Origin: Streptomyces olindensis
GTDB taxonomy: Bacteria > Actinomycetota > Actinomycetes > Streptomycetales > Streptomycetaceae
Direction: 5' to 3'
Assembly: GCA_000696115.1 (NCBI GenBank)
Contig: JJOH01000019.1
Span: forward strand, 248,001 to 312,000
DNA: 64,000 bases
In this document: positions 33,821-42,375 of the stretch, piece by piece
Position numbering within the stretch: the first letter of the stretch is position 1
Layout of the letters: each line of letters starts with the position of its first letter
The notes under the pieces: model-generated
Told to the model about the DNA's origin: nothing
What the model saw: the letters and a program-made list of their open reading frames with translations, nothing else
The model's database searches: none
Position numbers and translations under genes: made by a program

Positions 33821-36205
33821 ATGAGCCCGGACGAGCCGTTCGACGACACCGTGGCCGCCCGTGCCGTCATCGCCGCGGACGGCACGCTCACCGAGTGGAG
33901 CGAGGGCGCCCGCCGCCTGCTGGGTCACACGGCCCCCGAGGTCGTGGGCCGCCCGGCCGCCGAGCTGCTGGCCGACGGCGCGGACGCCCCGCCCGTGCCC
34001 CGGGACTCCCGCTGGAGCGGCACCCTCGCGCTGCGGCACCGCGACGGCCACACGGTGCCCGTGTGGGTGCTCGCCCACCGCCGACCGCCGGACGGCCCGG
34101 AGACGACCGACTGGCTCGCCGTGTCCCCGCCGCGGGCGCCCGACCGGGAGTTGCCGGAGGACCCCCTGGTGCGGGCGGCCCTCACGCAGTCGCCCTGCGC
34201 CACGATGATCTTCGACGACCGGCTCCGGCTGCGCGGCGTCAACGACGCCATGGCGGACCTCGTCGGGCTGCCGGCCGACCGCCTGCGGGGCCTGCGGCCC
34301 ACCGACATCGGCAGTCGGCCGCAGAACGCGGAGCTGGAGGAGTATCTGCGCCGGGTGCTGAGCACGGGCCGGCGGCAGGAGATGCAGACGTACATGAAGG
34401 CCAGCGGCGAGAGCCGGGGCGCGCACGCCTGGCTGGCCCGGATCGCCCCCCTCACCGACGACGCGGGGCGGGTGCGGGGCGTGTGCGTGACCGCCCACGA
34501 CTTCAGCGACCAGTACCGGTCCCGGGAGCGGCTGCAACTGGTCAACGAGGCGAGCGTGCGCATCGGCACCACCCTCGACGTCACCCGCACGGCGCAGGAG
34601 CTGGCGGATGTGTGCGTCCCGGCGCTCGCCGACTTCGTCAGCGTGGACCTGCTCGACCCGCGGGAGCACGGCGGCGAGTCCGCGGGCCCGCCCACGCCGC
34701 CCGTGAGCCTGCGCCGGGCAGCCCACCGGTCGGTCAACCCCGGCAGCCCCGAGGCCGTCGCCAAGCCGGGCCAGGTGGACGTCTACCCGGAGTCCTCCCC
34801 GCAGGCCGCCTCGCTGGTCGCGGGCCACACGGTGGTGGCCTCGGGCTCGTCCGCCGAGCTGGAGCGGTGGCTCGCCTGGGACCCGGTCCGCTTCCGGCGG
34901 GTCCAGGAGTACGGCGTCCACTCGACGATGTCCGTCCCGCTCCAGGCCAGGGGCACGACCCTCGGGGTCGCCGTCTTCACCCGCTTCCGGCGCCCGGAGC
35001 CCTTCACGGACGACGACGTGCTGCTGGCCGAGGAGGTCACGGCACGGGCCGCCGTCTGCATCGACAACGCGCGCCGCTACTCCCGCGAGCGCGAGACGAC
35101 CCTCACGCTGCAGCGCAGCCTGCTGCCCCGGGTGCTGCCGCGCACCGCGGCCGTGGAGGCGGCCTCCCGCTATCTGCCCGCGACCCGCTCCGGCGTGGGC
35201 GGCGACTGGTTCGACGTGATCCCGCTGTCCGGGATGCGGGTCGCCATGGTCGTCGGGGACGTCGTCGGACACGGCATCCAGGCCTCGGCCACCATGGGCC
35301 GGCTGCGCACCGCCGTCCGCACCCTCGCCGACATCGACCTCGCCCCCGACGAGCTGCTCACCCACCTCGACGACCTGGTCGTGCGGCTGTCCCAGGAGTC
35401 CGGCAGCGACGCCGGCACCGGAGAGGTGGGCGCGACCTGCCTGTACGCGGTGTACGACCCGGTGTCGCGGCGCTGCACCCTGGCCCGCGCCGGGCACCCG
35501 CCGCCCCTGGTGGTCCCGCCCGGCGGCCCGGCCCGGCAGCTCGACCTGCCCTCGGGACCCCCGCTGGGGGTCGGGGGGCTGCCGTTCGAGTCCGCCGATG
35601 TGGAGCTGCGGGAGGGCAGTGTCCTGTCGTTCCACACGGACGGGCTGCTCGCCCACCGTGAGCGGGACGTCGAGGCGAGCCACCGCATGCTCCGCGAGGC
35701 CCTGTCGGTTCCCGCCGACTCCCTGGACGAGACCTGCGACCGCGTGCTGCACGCCCTGCTCCCGCCGGGCGGCTCCGCCGACGACGTCGCCCTGCTGCTG
35801 GCCCGCACCCGGGGCCTGCCGTCCTCCCAGGTGGCGACCTGGGACATCCCCGCCGACCCGGCGCTGGTGGCCCCCATCCGCAAGCAGGTCGTCGACCAGC
35901 TCGAACGCTGGGAGCTGCTGGAGGCCACCTTCACGGCCGAGCTGGTGGTGAGCGAGCTGGTCACCAACGCCATCCGCTACGGCGCCCCGCCCATCCGGCT
36001 CCGGCTGATCCACGACGCGTCCACGCTCATCTGCGAGGTGTCCGACACCAACCACACGGCGCCGCACCTGCGCCGGGCCAAGACCTGGGACGAGGGCGGC
36101 CGGGGCCTGCTCCTGGTCGCCCAGCTGACCCAGCGCTGGGGCAGCAGGCACACGGCCGAGGGCAAGACGATCTGGGCCGAGCTGGCGCTGCTCGACGAGG
36201 CGTGA
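33821..36205 (+). CDS. PAS-PAS-GAF-SpoIIE phosphatase fused to HATPase (anti-sigma kinase-like)
   Basis: A 794-residue cytoplasmic regulator. Two PAS-like domains (about 10-110 and 120-230) are followed by a GAF domain (about 245-420). A SpoIIE/PP2C domain comes next (GVGGDWFDVI, GDVVGHG, FHTDGLL). The C-terminal HATPase_c of RsbW/SpoIIAB type has the N-box ELVVSELVTNAIRYG and GGRGLLLVAQL. Such proteins combine anti-sigma-kinase-like and phosphatase activity in partner-switching networks. The ATG at 33821 has GGAG 8 nt upstream. No STAS-domain partner lies nearby. It differs in layout from the other SpoIIE protein at 1803. Confidence 0.9.
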   Translation: MSPDEPFDDTVAARAVIAADGTLTEWSEGARRLLGHTAPEVVGRPAAELLADGADAPPVPRDSRWSGTLALRHRDGHTVPVWVLAHRRPPDGPETTDWLAVSPPRAPDRELPEDPLVRAALTQSPCATMIFDDRLRLRGVNDAMADLVGLPADRLRGLRPTDIGSRPQNAELEEYLRRVLSTGRRQEMQTYMKASGESRGAHAWLARIAPLTDDAGRVRGVCVTAHDFSDQYRSRERLQLVNEASVRIGTTLDVTRTAQELADVCVPALADFVSVDLLDPREHGGESAGPPTPPVSLRRAAHRSVNPGSPEAVAKPGQVDVYPESSPQAASLVAGHTVVASGSSAELERWLAWDPVRFRRVQEYGVHSTMSVPLQARGTTLGVAVFTRFRRPEPFTDDDVLLAEEVTARAAVCIDNARRYSRERETTLTLQRSLLPRVLPRTAAVEAASRYLPATRSGVGGDWFDVIPLSGMRVAMVVGDVVGHGIQASATMGRLRTAVRTLADIDLAPDELLTHLDDLVVRLSQESGSDAGTGEVGATCLYAVYDPVSRRCTLARAGHPPPLVVPPGGPARQLDLPSGPPLGVGGLPFESADVELREGSVLSFHTDGLLAHRERDVEASHRMLREALSVPADSLDETCDRVLHALLPPGGSADDVALLLARTRGLPSSQVATWDIPADPALVAPIRKQVVDQLERWELLEATFTAELVVSELVTNAIRYGAPPIRLRLIHDASTLICEVSDTNHTAPHLRRAKTWDEGGRGLLLVAQLTQRWGSRHTAEGKTIWAELALLDEA

Positions 36206-36249
36206 GACCGGGTCGTTCCCGCGCGGACGCGGCGGACACCCGGGACGGC

Positions 36250-36804
36250 ATGGCGAAGACGTCCCAGTCCCTGCGCCGGGCGGCCCTGCTCGCGAGCGCG
36301 GTCGCGGTCCTCGGCTCGCTGACCGCGTGCGGCACCGCGCACCTCACCGAGACCGCGTCGCGGCAGTTGTCCGCCACCGGCGGCGCCACCCGCTGCCACA
36401 CCTCCGAACTGCGCGCCTCGGTCGGCCGGATGGATCCAGGAGCCGGGCAGCGGAACCTCCCGGTCGTGCTGACCAACGTCTCCTCCCGCAGCTGCACCCT
36501 GCACGGCCATCCGGGCGCCGCGTTCGTCGACGCGTCCGGCAGGCGTCTGGGTCCCGACCCCGAGCGCACCCCCGACGCGCCGGCGACCGTGACGCTCGCG
36601 CCCGGCGAGAGCGCCTGGGCGGGGCTGCGGTACGCGAGCCCGGAGGTCAGCGGGGCCCGTGCCGCCACTCCGGCGGCGCTGCTCGTGACGCCGCCGGACG
36701 AGCGGGAGTCGCTGCGGGTGCGGTGGACGGCCGGCGAGGTGCCGGCCGGCGGGAACGCGGCCTCGGTGTACCTCACGGCGCTGGCGGCGGGCAGCGGACC
36801 GTGA
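36250..36804 (+). CDS. Lipoprotein with DUF4232-like domain
   Basis: A 184-residue predicted lipoprotein. The signal peptide ends in the lipobox LTAC near residue 27. The mature domain (CHTSELRASVG, NLPVVLTNVSSRSCTLHGHPG, LAPGESAWAGLRY) matches the DUF4232 beta-sandwich family of actinobacterial surface proteins. Function is unknown. The ATG at 36250 gives a normal signal peptide. A GTG at 36202, overlapping the previous stop, is an alternative that would add 16 residues. Confidence 0.8.
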   Translation: MAKTSQSLRRAALLASAVAVLGSLTACGTAHLTETASRQLSATGGATRCHTSELRASVGRMDPGAGQRNLPVVLTNVSSRSCTLHGHPGAAFVDASGRRLGPDPERTPDAPATVTLAPGESAWAGLRYASPEVSGARAATPAALLVTPPDERESLRVRWTAGEVPAGGNAASVYLTALAAGSGP

Positions 36805-36906
36805 CGCGGCGGGCTCCGACGCGGACCGGGAGGCCCTCACGGGTCTCTTACCCGCAGCTGGTTTCATGGGCGGGCACGGCCTGATCACGTCCCGGAGGAC
36901 CCCGCC

Positions 36907-38163
36907 CTGAACACCCCGCTCGCCGAAGTCCTCTCCGTGACGCTGCTGGTCGCCGTGCTGGTCTGGGCCGTCTCCCGCCCCAAGGGGTTGCCCGAGGCCG
37001 TGCTGGCTGTTCCCGCCGCCGGATTCGCGGTCGCCGTCGGAGTGATCTCGCCGGAGCACGCCTGGCAGGAGGTCCAGCGGCTGGCTCCGGTGGTCGGCTT
37101 CCTCGCGGCCGTCCTGGTGCTCGCCCACTTCTGCGATGTCGAGGGGCTGTTCTCGGCGTGCGGGGCGTGGATGGCCCGCTGGGCGGCGGGCCGCCCGGGG
37201 CGGCTGCTGACCGCGGTGTTCGCGCTGGCCTCCGTCATCACGGCCGTGCTGAGCCTGGACGCCACGGTCGTCCTCCTGACCCCGGTGGTGGTCGCCACCG
37301 CGGCCCGGATGGGCGTCGAGGCCCGGCCCCACCTCTACGCCTGCGCCCATCTGTCCAACACCGCCTCGCTGCTGCTGCCCGTCTCCAACCTGACGAACCT
37401 GCTGGCGTTCACGGCCAGCGGGCTGAGCTTCACCCGGTTCGCGGCACTGATGGCGCTGCCCTGGCTGGTGGCCATCGGCGCCGAGTACCTGGTGTTCCGG
37501 CGGTTCTTCGACCGGGAACTGGCGGCCCCGCTCCCCTCCCCCGACGCGGCGCGGCCGCCCGAGCTGCCGCTGTTCGCCCTGGTCACCGTGGGGTGCACGC
37601 TCGCCGGGTTCGTCGTGGCCTCCGCCCTCGGGATCGCCCCGGCGTGGGCCGCCCTGGCCGGTGCGGTGGTGCTGGCCGGGCGGGCGCTGGTGCGGCGGCG
37701 CGCCACCCCGCTCACGGTGGTGCGGTCGGCGGCCCCGGCCTTCCTGGCGTTCGTGCTCGCGCTCGGCGTCGTGGTGCGCGCGGTCGTCGACCACGGGCTC
37801 GCCGACGCGCTCCACCGCGTGCTGCCCGACGGGTCGGGCCTCGCCGCGCTCCTGGGCGTGGCCGCGCTGGCCGCCGTCCTGGCCAACCTCATCAACAACC
37901 TGCCCGCGGTGCTGGTACTGCTGCCGCTGACCGCCGGGGCCGGTCCGGGTGCCGTGCTGGCGGTGCTGCTCGGCGTGAACATCGGCCCCAACCTGACCTA
38001 CGCCGGATCGCTGGCGACCCTGCTGTGGCGCCGGATCGCGCAGCGGCACGGGCACCGCGTCGGCCTCGGGGAGTTCACCCGGCTCGGGCTGCTCGCGGTG
38101 CCGGCCGCGCTGGTGCCGGCCGTGGTGGCGCTGTGGCTGTCCCTGCGCGTCGTCGGCGGCTGA
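36907..38163 (+). CDS. ArsB/SLC13-like (ion transporter superfamily) permease with likely CTG start
   Basis: A 418-residue membrane protein with about 11 hydrophobic segments. The motifs SLDATVVLLTPVVVATA and NLINNLPAVLVLLP are typical of the ArsB/NhaD/citrate-type transporter superfamily. Substrate could be arsenite, another anion or an organic acid; no arsR or arsC gene is nearby. The only well-spaced ribosome-binding site (GGAGGA, 36894-36899) lies 7 nt before a CTG at 36907, giving the N-terminus NTPLAEVLSV. The first GTG (36937) would remove 10 residues of the first helix and has no Shine-Dalgarno. Confidence 0.8.
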   Translation: MNTPLAEVLSVTLLVAVLVWAVSRPKGLPEAVLAVPAAGFAVAVGVISPEHAWQEVQRLAPVVGFLAAVLVLAHFCDVEGLFSACGAWMARWAAGRPGRLLTAVFALASVITAVLSLDATVVLLTPVVVATAARMGVEARPHLYACAHLSNTASLLLPVSNLTNLLAFTASGLSFTRFAALMALPWLVAIGAEYLVFRRFFDRELAAPLPSPDAARPPELPLFALVTVGCTLAGFVVASALGIAPAWAALAGAVVLAGRALVRRRATPLTVVRSAAPAFLAFVLALGVVVRAVVDHGLADALHRVLPDGSGLAALLGVAALAAVLANLINNLPAVLVLLPLTAGAGPGAVLAVLLGVNIGPNLTYAGSLATLLWRRIAQRHGHRVGLGEFTRLGLLAVPAALVPAVVALWLSLRVVGG

Positions 38164-38178
38164 ACGCGCGGCGCCGGG

Positions 38179-40284
38179 TCAGCGGCGGCCGTCACCGCCG
38201 TAACCGTAGCCCCCGTATCCGTAGTCCCCGTATCCGTAGCCGCCGTAGCCATGACCGGGGTAGCCGTACCCCGGATAGCCGTAGCCGGGGTAGCCGTCCC
38301 GGCCGTCCGAGTCGCAGGGGTAGCCGTAGGGGTGGCACTCCGGGGCGTCGGGGGCCTGGCCGGTCGGTGTCGGCCGAGGCGTCGACGGGGTGGCGGACGG
38401 GGTCGGTGTGGGCTCGGGTGTCCTGGACGGTGTGGGGGTCGGTGTGGGTGCCGGGCGCGGCGGCGGGGCGGGGGCGTCCCAGTTGACGGCCTCCATCTGG
38501 AGGTCGGCCTTGGAGGTGTCGACGGCCCAGCGCTGGGCCTCGTCGTCCGTCCGGGCCTTCAGGACCAGGGCTCCCGAGCCGTCGGTCGCGGCCGGTGCCA
38601 GGGCGAGGTCCTGGTTCCAGCGCGGCACCAGGGCGCCCTGGAGGGTGAAGTCGTAGCGGACGTTCCTGGTGTCCGGCTGGGACGCGCCCGTGCAGGGGGC
38701 CAGCCGGACGGAGTAGCCGAGGCGGGAGTCCAGGCACAGGTCGGGGGCGGCGCCGTTGCGCAGCAGCCCGTCGGTCTCGTACGTCCACTGCTGGGCGGTG
38801 CCGGAGGAGCAGGGGGTGAGCACCGCCTCCGCGTCCTCGACGGCCTTCTCGCCCTCGATGCCGACGCACAGGCCCGAGGCGGCATTGTGCAGCCGCCCGC
38901 GCAGGGCGCCCTTCTCGGCCTCGCCCGCCCCGGCCCAGGACGGGTCACCGGCCCGCTCACCCGCGTCGGAGCCGGGTGTGTCGGAGGGCCGGCCCGCGCC
39001 CGCCGACGGGGCGCCGTCACCGGAGTTGCCGGTGGACCACAGCACCAGCGGGAGCACGACCAGGCCGCTGACGGTGAGGACGCCGACGGTGAGGTTGCGG
39101 CGCCGGGCCGCACGGCGTGCCGCCTTGTGGGCGGATCTGCTGCGGTCGGCGCGGGGGCCTTCGGCCCGGCGGCCCGGGGGCGCGGCGACGGGCGGGGCGG
39201 AGGGGCTCTCGGAGGCCGGGACCGGGACCTGGGTCCGGGGCTGGGCCTGATGGGCCCCCGTCCCGGCCCCAGCCGCGTGCGTGCCGTGGGTGACCGGGTC
39301 GGCCGACGGGGTGGTCGGGGCGGGCGGAGTGCTGTCGGGGGCGGTGAACGATTCGCCGATGGTGCCGGCGAGGACGACGGGGTCCGGGAAGGCCTGTGCG
39401 GCACCGGCCGGTGCGGTGGGGGCCTCACCGACCGGGTCCCCGGGCACGGCGGCCTCGCCCGGCCTGTTCTCCGCGTAGTCCCGGCCGCCCCAGCCCAGCA
39501 CCGCCTCCGCGAGGGCGACGCCGAGCCCGTGGTTGAACCGGCCGAGCTGGTCGGCGGCGGCGCTGCAGTGCCCGCAGCCTTCGATATGCGCGCGTAGATC
39601 CGGGTCGGTGCCGACGCCCCCACGCCGGTACGTCACGTCGAGCAGCCGCAGGTAGCGCCGGCACTCCTCGTCAGGGGCGAGTTCGCGGTGCAGCTGGAGG
39701 CACTCCTCGCGCAGCCGGTCGCGGGCCCGGCCCAGTTCGACGCGCGCGCCCTCCTCGTCCAGGCCGAGCAGCCCGGCCGGGGCGGTGAGCGGCTCGGCCT
39801 CGACCTCGATGTGCCAGAGCAGGCAGCGAGCGGACTGCGGCAGCCGCTGGAAGGCCCCGGCGAGCAGGCGCCGGTTCGCCGGCGGCAGCAGCCGGGCGGC
39901 CGGCCGCTCCCCGTCGTCGACCCCGGCCAGCAGGCCCGGGTGGAGCATGTCGCGTCTGTGGTCGCCGGCCCACTCGGCCGCGATACGCCGGACGGTGACC
40001 AGCAGATGGGGCCGCCACGCGGAGGTCGGGCCGTTCTGGCGCAGGGTCTCGCCGAAGAGGCGGGTGAATGCGGCGGTGGTGAGAATTCCCGCGGAACGCG
40101 AGCCGTCGGTGCACAACCGGGCGTAGGCGAAGCCCGCCTCCCAGTGCCGGTCCAGCAGTTCGCCGACGGGGTGGAGCGCGGGGGTCGCTCCCGTCCACTT
40201 CCTCAGCTCGGCGCTCAGTTGCTCGTCCGTCGCACCGGGCCCGCGGGCCGGGACCGGGGAATTCGACGCACCTGCGTCATTCAC
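38179..40284 (-). CDS. Sigma-70-like / zinc-finger / TM / ricin-lectin fusion with Gly-Tyr tail
   Basis: A 701-residue paralogue of the protein at 21864-23501. Sigma-like residues lie at about 40-205 (AFTRLFGETLRQNG; SARCLLWHIEVEAEPLTAPA). The zinc finger is His233-x3-Cys237-x2-Cys240 (HIEGCGHC). A Pro/Ala/Thr-rich linker and one membrane helix (LTVGVLTVSGLVVLPLVLW) lead to an extracellular ricin-type beta-trefoil (QQWTYETDGLLR). A Pro/Thr-rich spacer and a Gly/Tyr-rich tail (about 657-701, repeated GYPGYGYP and GYGGYGYG) follow. GAGAGGAA precedes the GTG at 40284. The role is unknown; a membrane-bound carbohydrate sensor with an internal sigma/anti-sigma pair is a hypothesis. Confidence 0.8.
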   Translation of the reverse strand: MNDAGASNSPVPARGPGATDEQLSAELRKWTGATPALHPVGELLDRHWEAGFAYARLCTDGSRSAGILTTAAFTRLFGETLRQNGPTSAWRPHLLVTVRRIAAEWAGDHRRDMLHPGLLAGVDDGERPAARLLPPANRRLLAGAFQRLPQSARCLLWHIEVEAEPLTAPAGLLGLDEEGARVELGRARDRLREECLQLHRELAPDEECRRYLRLLDVTYRRGGVGTDPDLRAHIEGCGHCSAAADQLGRFNHGLGVALAEAVLGWGGRDYAENRPGEAAVPGDPVGEAPTAPAGAAQAFPDPVVLAGTIGESFTAPDSTPPAPTTPSADPVTHGTHAAGAGTGAHQAQPRTQVPVPASESPSAPPVAAPPGRRAEGPRADRSRSAHKAARRAARRRNLTVGVLTVSGLVVLPLVLWSTGNSGDGAPSAGAGRPSDTPGSDAGERAGDPSWAGAGEAEKGALRGRLHNAASGLCVGIEGEKAVEDAEAVLTPCSSGTAQQWTYETDGLLRNGAAPDLCLDSRLGYSVRLAPCTGASQPDTRNVRYDFTLQGALVPRWNQDLALAPAATDGSGALVLKARTDDEAQRWAVDTSKADLQMEAVNWDAPAPPPRPAPTPTPTPSRTPEPTPTPSATPSTPRPTPTGQAPDAPECHPYGYPCDSDGRDGYPGYGYPGYGYPGHGYGGYGYGDYGYGGYGYGGDGRR

Positions 40285-40467
40285 GCTGCATTCCTCTCAA
40301 GGACATGCGGGAAAAGTCCATACCAAGGGGTATGCCGGCTGATGGCCTCGCGCATACGGAAGAAAGGTGTGTTGTACGCACACCGACAAGGCACACCTTT
40401 GCACAGGTCAACGACAGGGAACAAGAGATCTCACGGTTTCGTGCATTGTGTACGCGACAACTGCCTT

Positions 40468-40482
40468 TTGACAAAACGTCAA
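40468..40482 (-). promoter_or_regulatory. Inverted-repeat motif shared with the paralogous gene
   Basis: TTGACGTTTTGTCAA on the coding strand, about 190 bp upstream of the start, has arms TTGAC/GTCAA with a 5-bp spacer. The counterpart is at 23733-23747. The 237-bp region from 40285 to 40521 is also less GC-rich than its neighbours and holds a second small palindrome (ATACC-AAGG-GGTAT near 40321). Confidence 0.45.
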
Positions 40483-40521
40483 TCAGCGGAGCGAAAGGGA
40501 TTTCCGTGCTGTCCCCGGGTT

Positions 40522-41436
40522 TTAGCGCTGTGCCCGGTATGCGCCGGGCGGTATCCCGTAGCGCTCGCGGAAGACGCGGTTGAAGTGGAACGGGCTGGCG
40601 AAACCCGACGCCGCGGCGACGCGTTCCACGGGCAGGTCGGTGCCCTCCAGCAGCCGGGCGGCGTGGCGGAGCCGGGCCTCGCGCAGGGCGCGCATGGGCG
40701 ACTGCCCGAGCTGCCGGCTGAACAGGTGGGCGAACCGGGACGGCGACAGGGCGACGCCCTCCGCGAGCGAGCGGACGGTGTGCGGTGCGCCGGGGTCGGC
40801 GTCGATCAGCTCCCGCGCCCGGCGGATCCGGGGGTCGAGGCCGGGCCGGGGTGTTGCCGGCCGGGACCCGGCGGTGGTGAGGAGGACGATCTCCTCCAGG
40901 GCGGACAGGGCCAGTTCGCGGGCCGCGCTGCCGTGCGCGACGGCGACCTGGTCGTCCGGGCCCGCGGGCGCGGGAGGTGCCCCGGTTCCCGTCCAGCGGG
41001 CGTCGGCGTGCATCCGCCGGAACGCCGCCTCGACGCGCTCGTGCACTCCGGCCGGGGTGGAGGTGACCGCGTACACCCCGTCGCCCCTGTCGTACGGCCG
41101 CAGCCAGGTGGCCCAGGACGCGCGGGCCTGGCAGTGGGCCCACCAGAAGCGCCAGTGCCGGGCGCCGGGCTCGACCGTGTAGCCGTGCGGGACGCCGGGG
41201 GCGAGCACCACGAGATCACCCGCGCCGGCCGCGGTCCGGGCATCGCCCTGCCACAGCCGTCCGCGCCCTGCCGTGGTCCAGGTGAAGAGCCAGCTCGCCG
41301 AACCGTGCGGCCGGCTGACGCCGTAGCCGGGCGGCTGGTCGAAGTGGCCGAGCACGACCAGGCCGGGCGGCGGCGCGGGGTCCCCGCCGGTCCCGCTGTC
41401 AGCAGAGCCGGGCAATCCCACAGCACGCACGGGCAT
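40522..41436 (-). CDS. AraC-family transcriptional regulator
   Basis: A 304-residue regulator. The N-terminal cupin-like sensor domain (PHGSASWLFTWTTAGRG, VLAPGVPHGY) is followed by two C-terminal AraC helix-turn-helix units (TVRSLAEGVALSPSRFAHLF; VERVAAASGFASPFHFNRVF). It is divergent from the PhyH dioxygenase gene with only 63 bp between start codons. It probably controls that gene in response to a sugar-like or other small ligand. Confidence 0.88.
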   Translation of the reverse strand: MPVRAVGLPGSADSGTGGDPAPPPGLVVLGHFDQPPGYGVSRPHGSASWLFTWTTAGRGRLWQGDARTAAGAGDLVVLAPGVPHGYTVEPGARHWRFWWAHCQARASWATWLRPYDRGDGVYAVTSTPAGVHERVEAAFRRMHADARWTGTGAPPAPAGPDDQVAVAHGSAARELALSALEEIVLLTTAGSRPATPRPGLDPRIRRARELIDADPGAPHTVRSLAEGVALSPSRFAHLFSRQLGQSPMRALREARLRHAARLLEGTDLPVERVAAASGFASPFHFNRVFRERYGIPPGAYRAQR

Positions 41437-41499
41437 CCTCCTCGACGGCTGGGCAGCCTAGCGTTCCTGACCGAGGACACCTGACCGAGGAGTGCGTTC

Positions 41500-42342
41500 A
41501 TGACAGTCACGGGCAACGGCGCCGCCGACGCTCCCATCCTGGACCCGGCCGGTCTGCGGCGATACCGGGAGGACTTCGAGGAGGACGGTTTCACGGTCGT
41601 GCGCGGGCTCTTCGGGGCCGACGAGATCGACCGGCTGTGCGACGAGTTCTCGGCGCTGCAGGCGGCAGGCCCGGTGCCCGGGCACTTCCAGCCGCGTGCC
41701 TCCGCCGGGCCCGGCGCCGATCCGCTGCAGGTCTGGCCGCGGGTGATGCATCCGCACGAGATCAACGACCTCGCGCGCGAGGTCCTGCTGGACGCCCGGC
41801 TCCGGACGGTGCTGGAGGTGCTGCTCGGCGAGGAGGTGCTGGCCGCGCAGAGCATGTTCTACTTCAAGCCGCCGGGTGCCCGGGGGCAGGCGCTGCACCA
41901 GGACAACTTCTATCTGCGGGTGGAGCCGGGCACGTGTGTCGCGGCATGGGTGGCCTGCGATGTGATCGACCGGGAGAACGGCGGGCTGGAGGTCGTGCCG
42001 GGCACCCACCGGATGGACCTGTTCTGCCCGGAACTCGCCGACTCGGACGTGTCCTTCGCCCGCGAGTACGTTCCGCCGCCGCCCGGGCTGGAGCCCGTGC
42101 CCGTGGACATGCGGCCCGGGGACGTGCTGTTCTTCAACGGCAGCGTGGTGCACGGGTCGGAGCCGAACCGCTCGGAGGACCGCTTCCGGCGGTCGTTCAT
42201 CGGGCATTACGTGGGGCGGTCGGCCGAGCGGATCGGGGAGTTCTACCGCACGCTCACGATGAGCGGGGCGCGGGTCGTCCTGCCGGAGAGCGAGGGGGCG
42301 GGCCCCTGCGGAACGGAGTTCGCGCCCCAGGGACCCCACTGA
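41500..42342 (+). CDS. Phytanoyl-CoA dioxygenase-family Fe(II)/2-oxoglutarate oxygenase
   Basis: A 280-residue non-haem iron oxygenase. The metal triad is His133-x-Asp135 (HQDNFYL) and His218 (VVHGSEPN), with the 2-oxoglutarate Arg in FRRSFIGHY. Members hydroxylate diverse small molecules; the substrate here is unknown. GAGGAG lies before the ATG. The short divergent promoter contains a direct repeat CCTGACCGAGGA at 41466-41477 and 41480-41491, which may be the binding site of the adjacent AraC regulator. Confidence 0.87.
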   Translation: MTVTGNGAADAPILDPAGLRRYREDFEEDGFTVVRGLFGADEIDRLCDEFSALQAAGPVPGHFQPRASAGPGADPLQVWPRVMHPHEINDLAREVLLDARLRTVLEVLLGEEVLAAQSMFYFKPPGARGQALHQDNFYLRVEPGTCVAAWVACDVIDRENGGLEVVPGTHRMDLFCPELADSDVSFAREYVPPPPGLEPVPVDMRPGDVLFFNGSVVHGSEPNRSEDRFRRSFIGHYVGRSAERIGEFYRTLTMSGARVVLPESEGAGPCGTEFAPQGPH

Positions 42343-42375
42343 TCCGGATCGCCGCGGCCCTCGCCGCGGGGCGGT

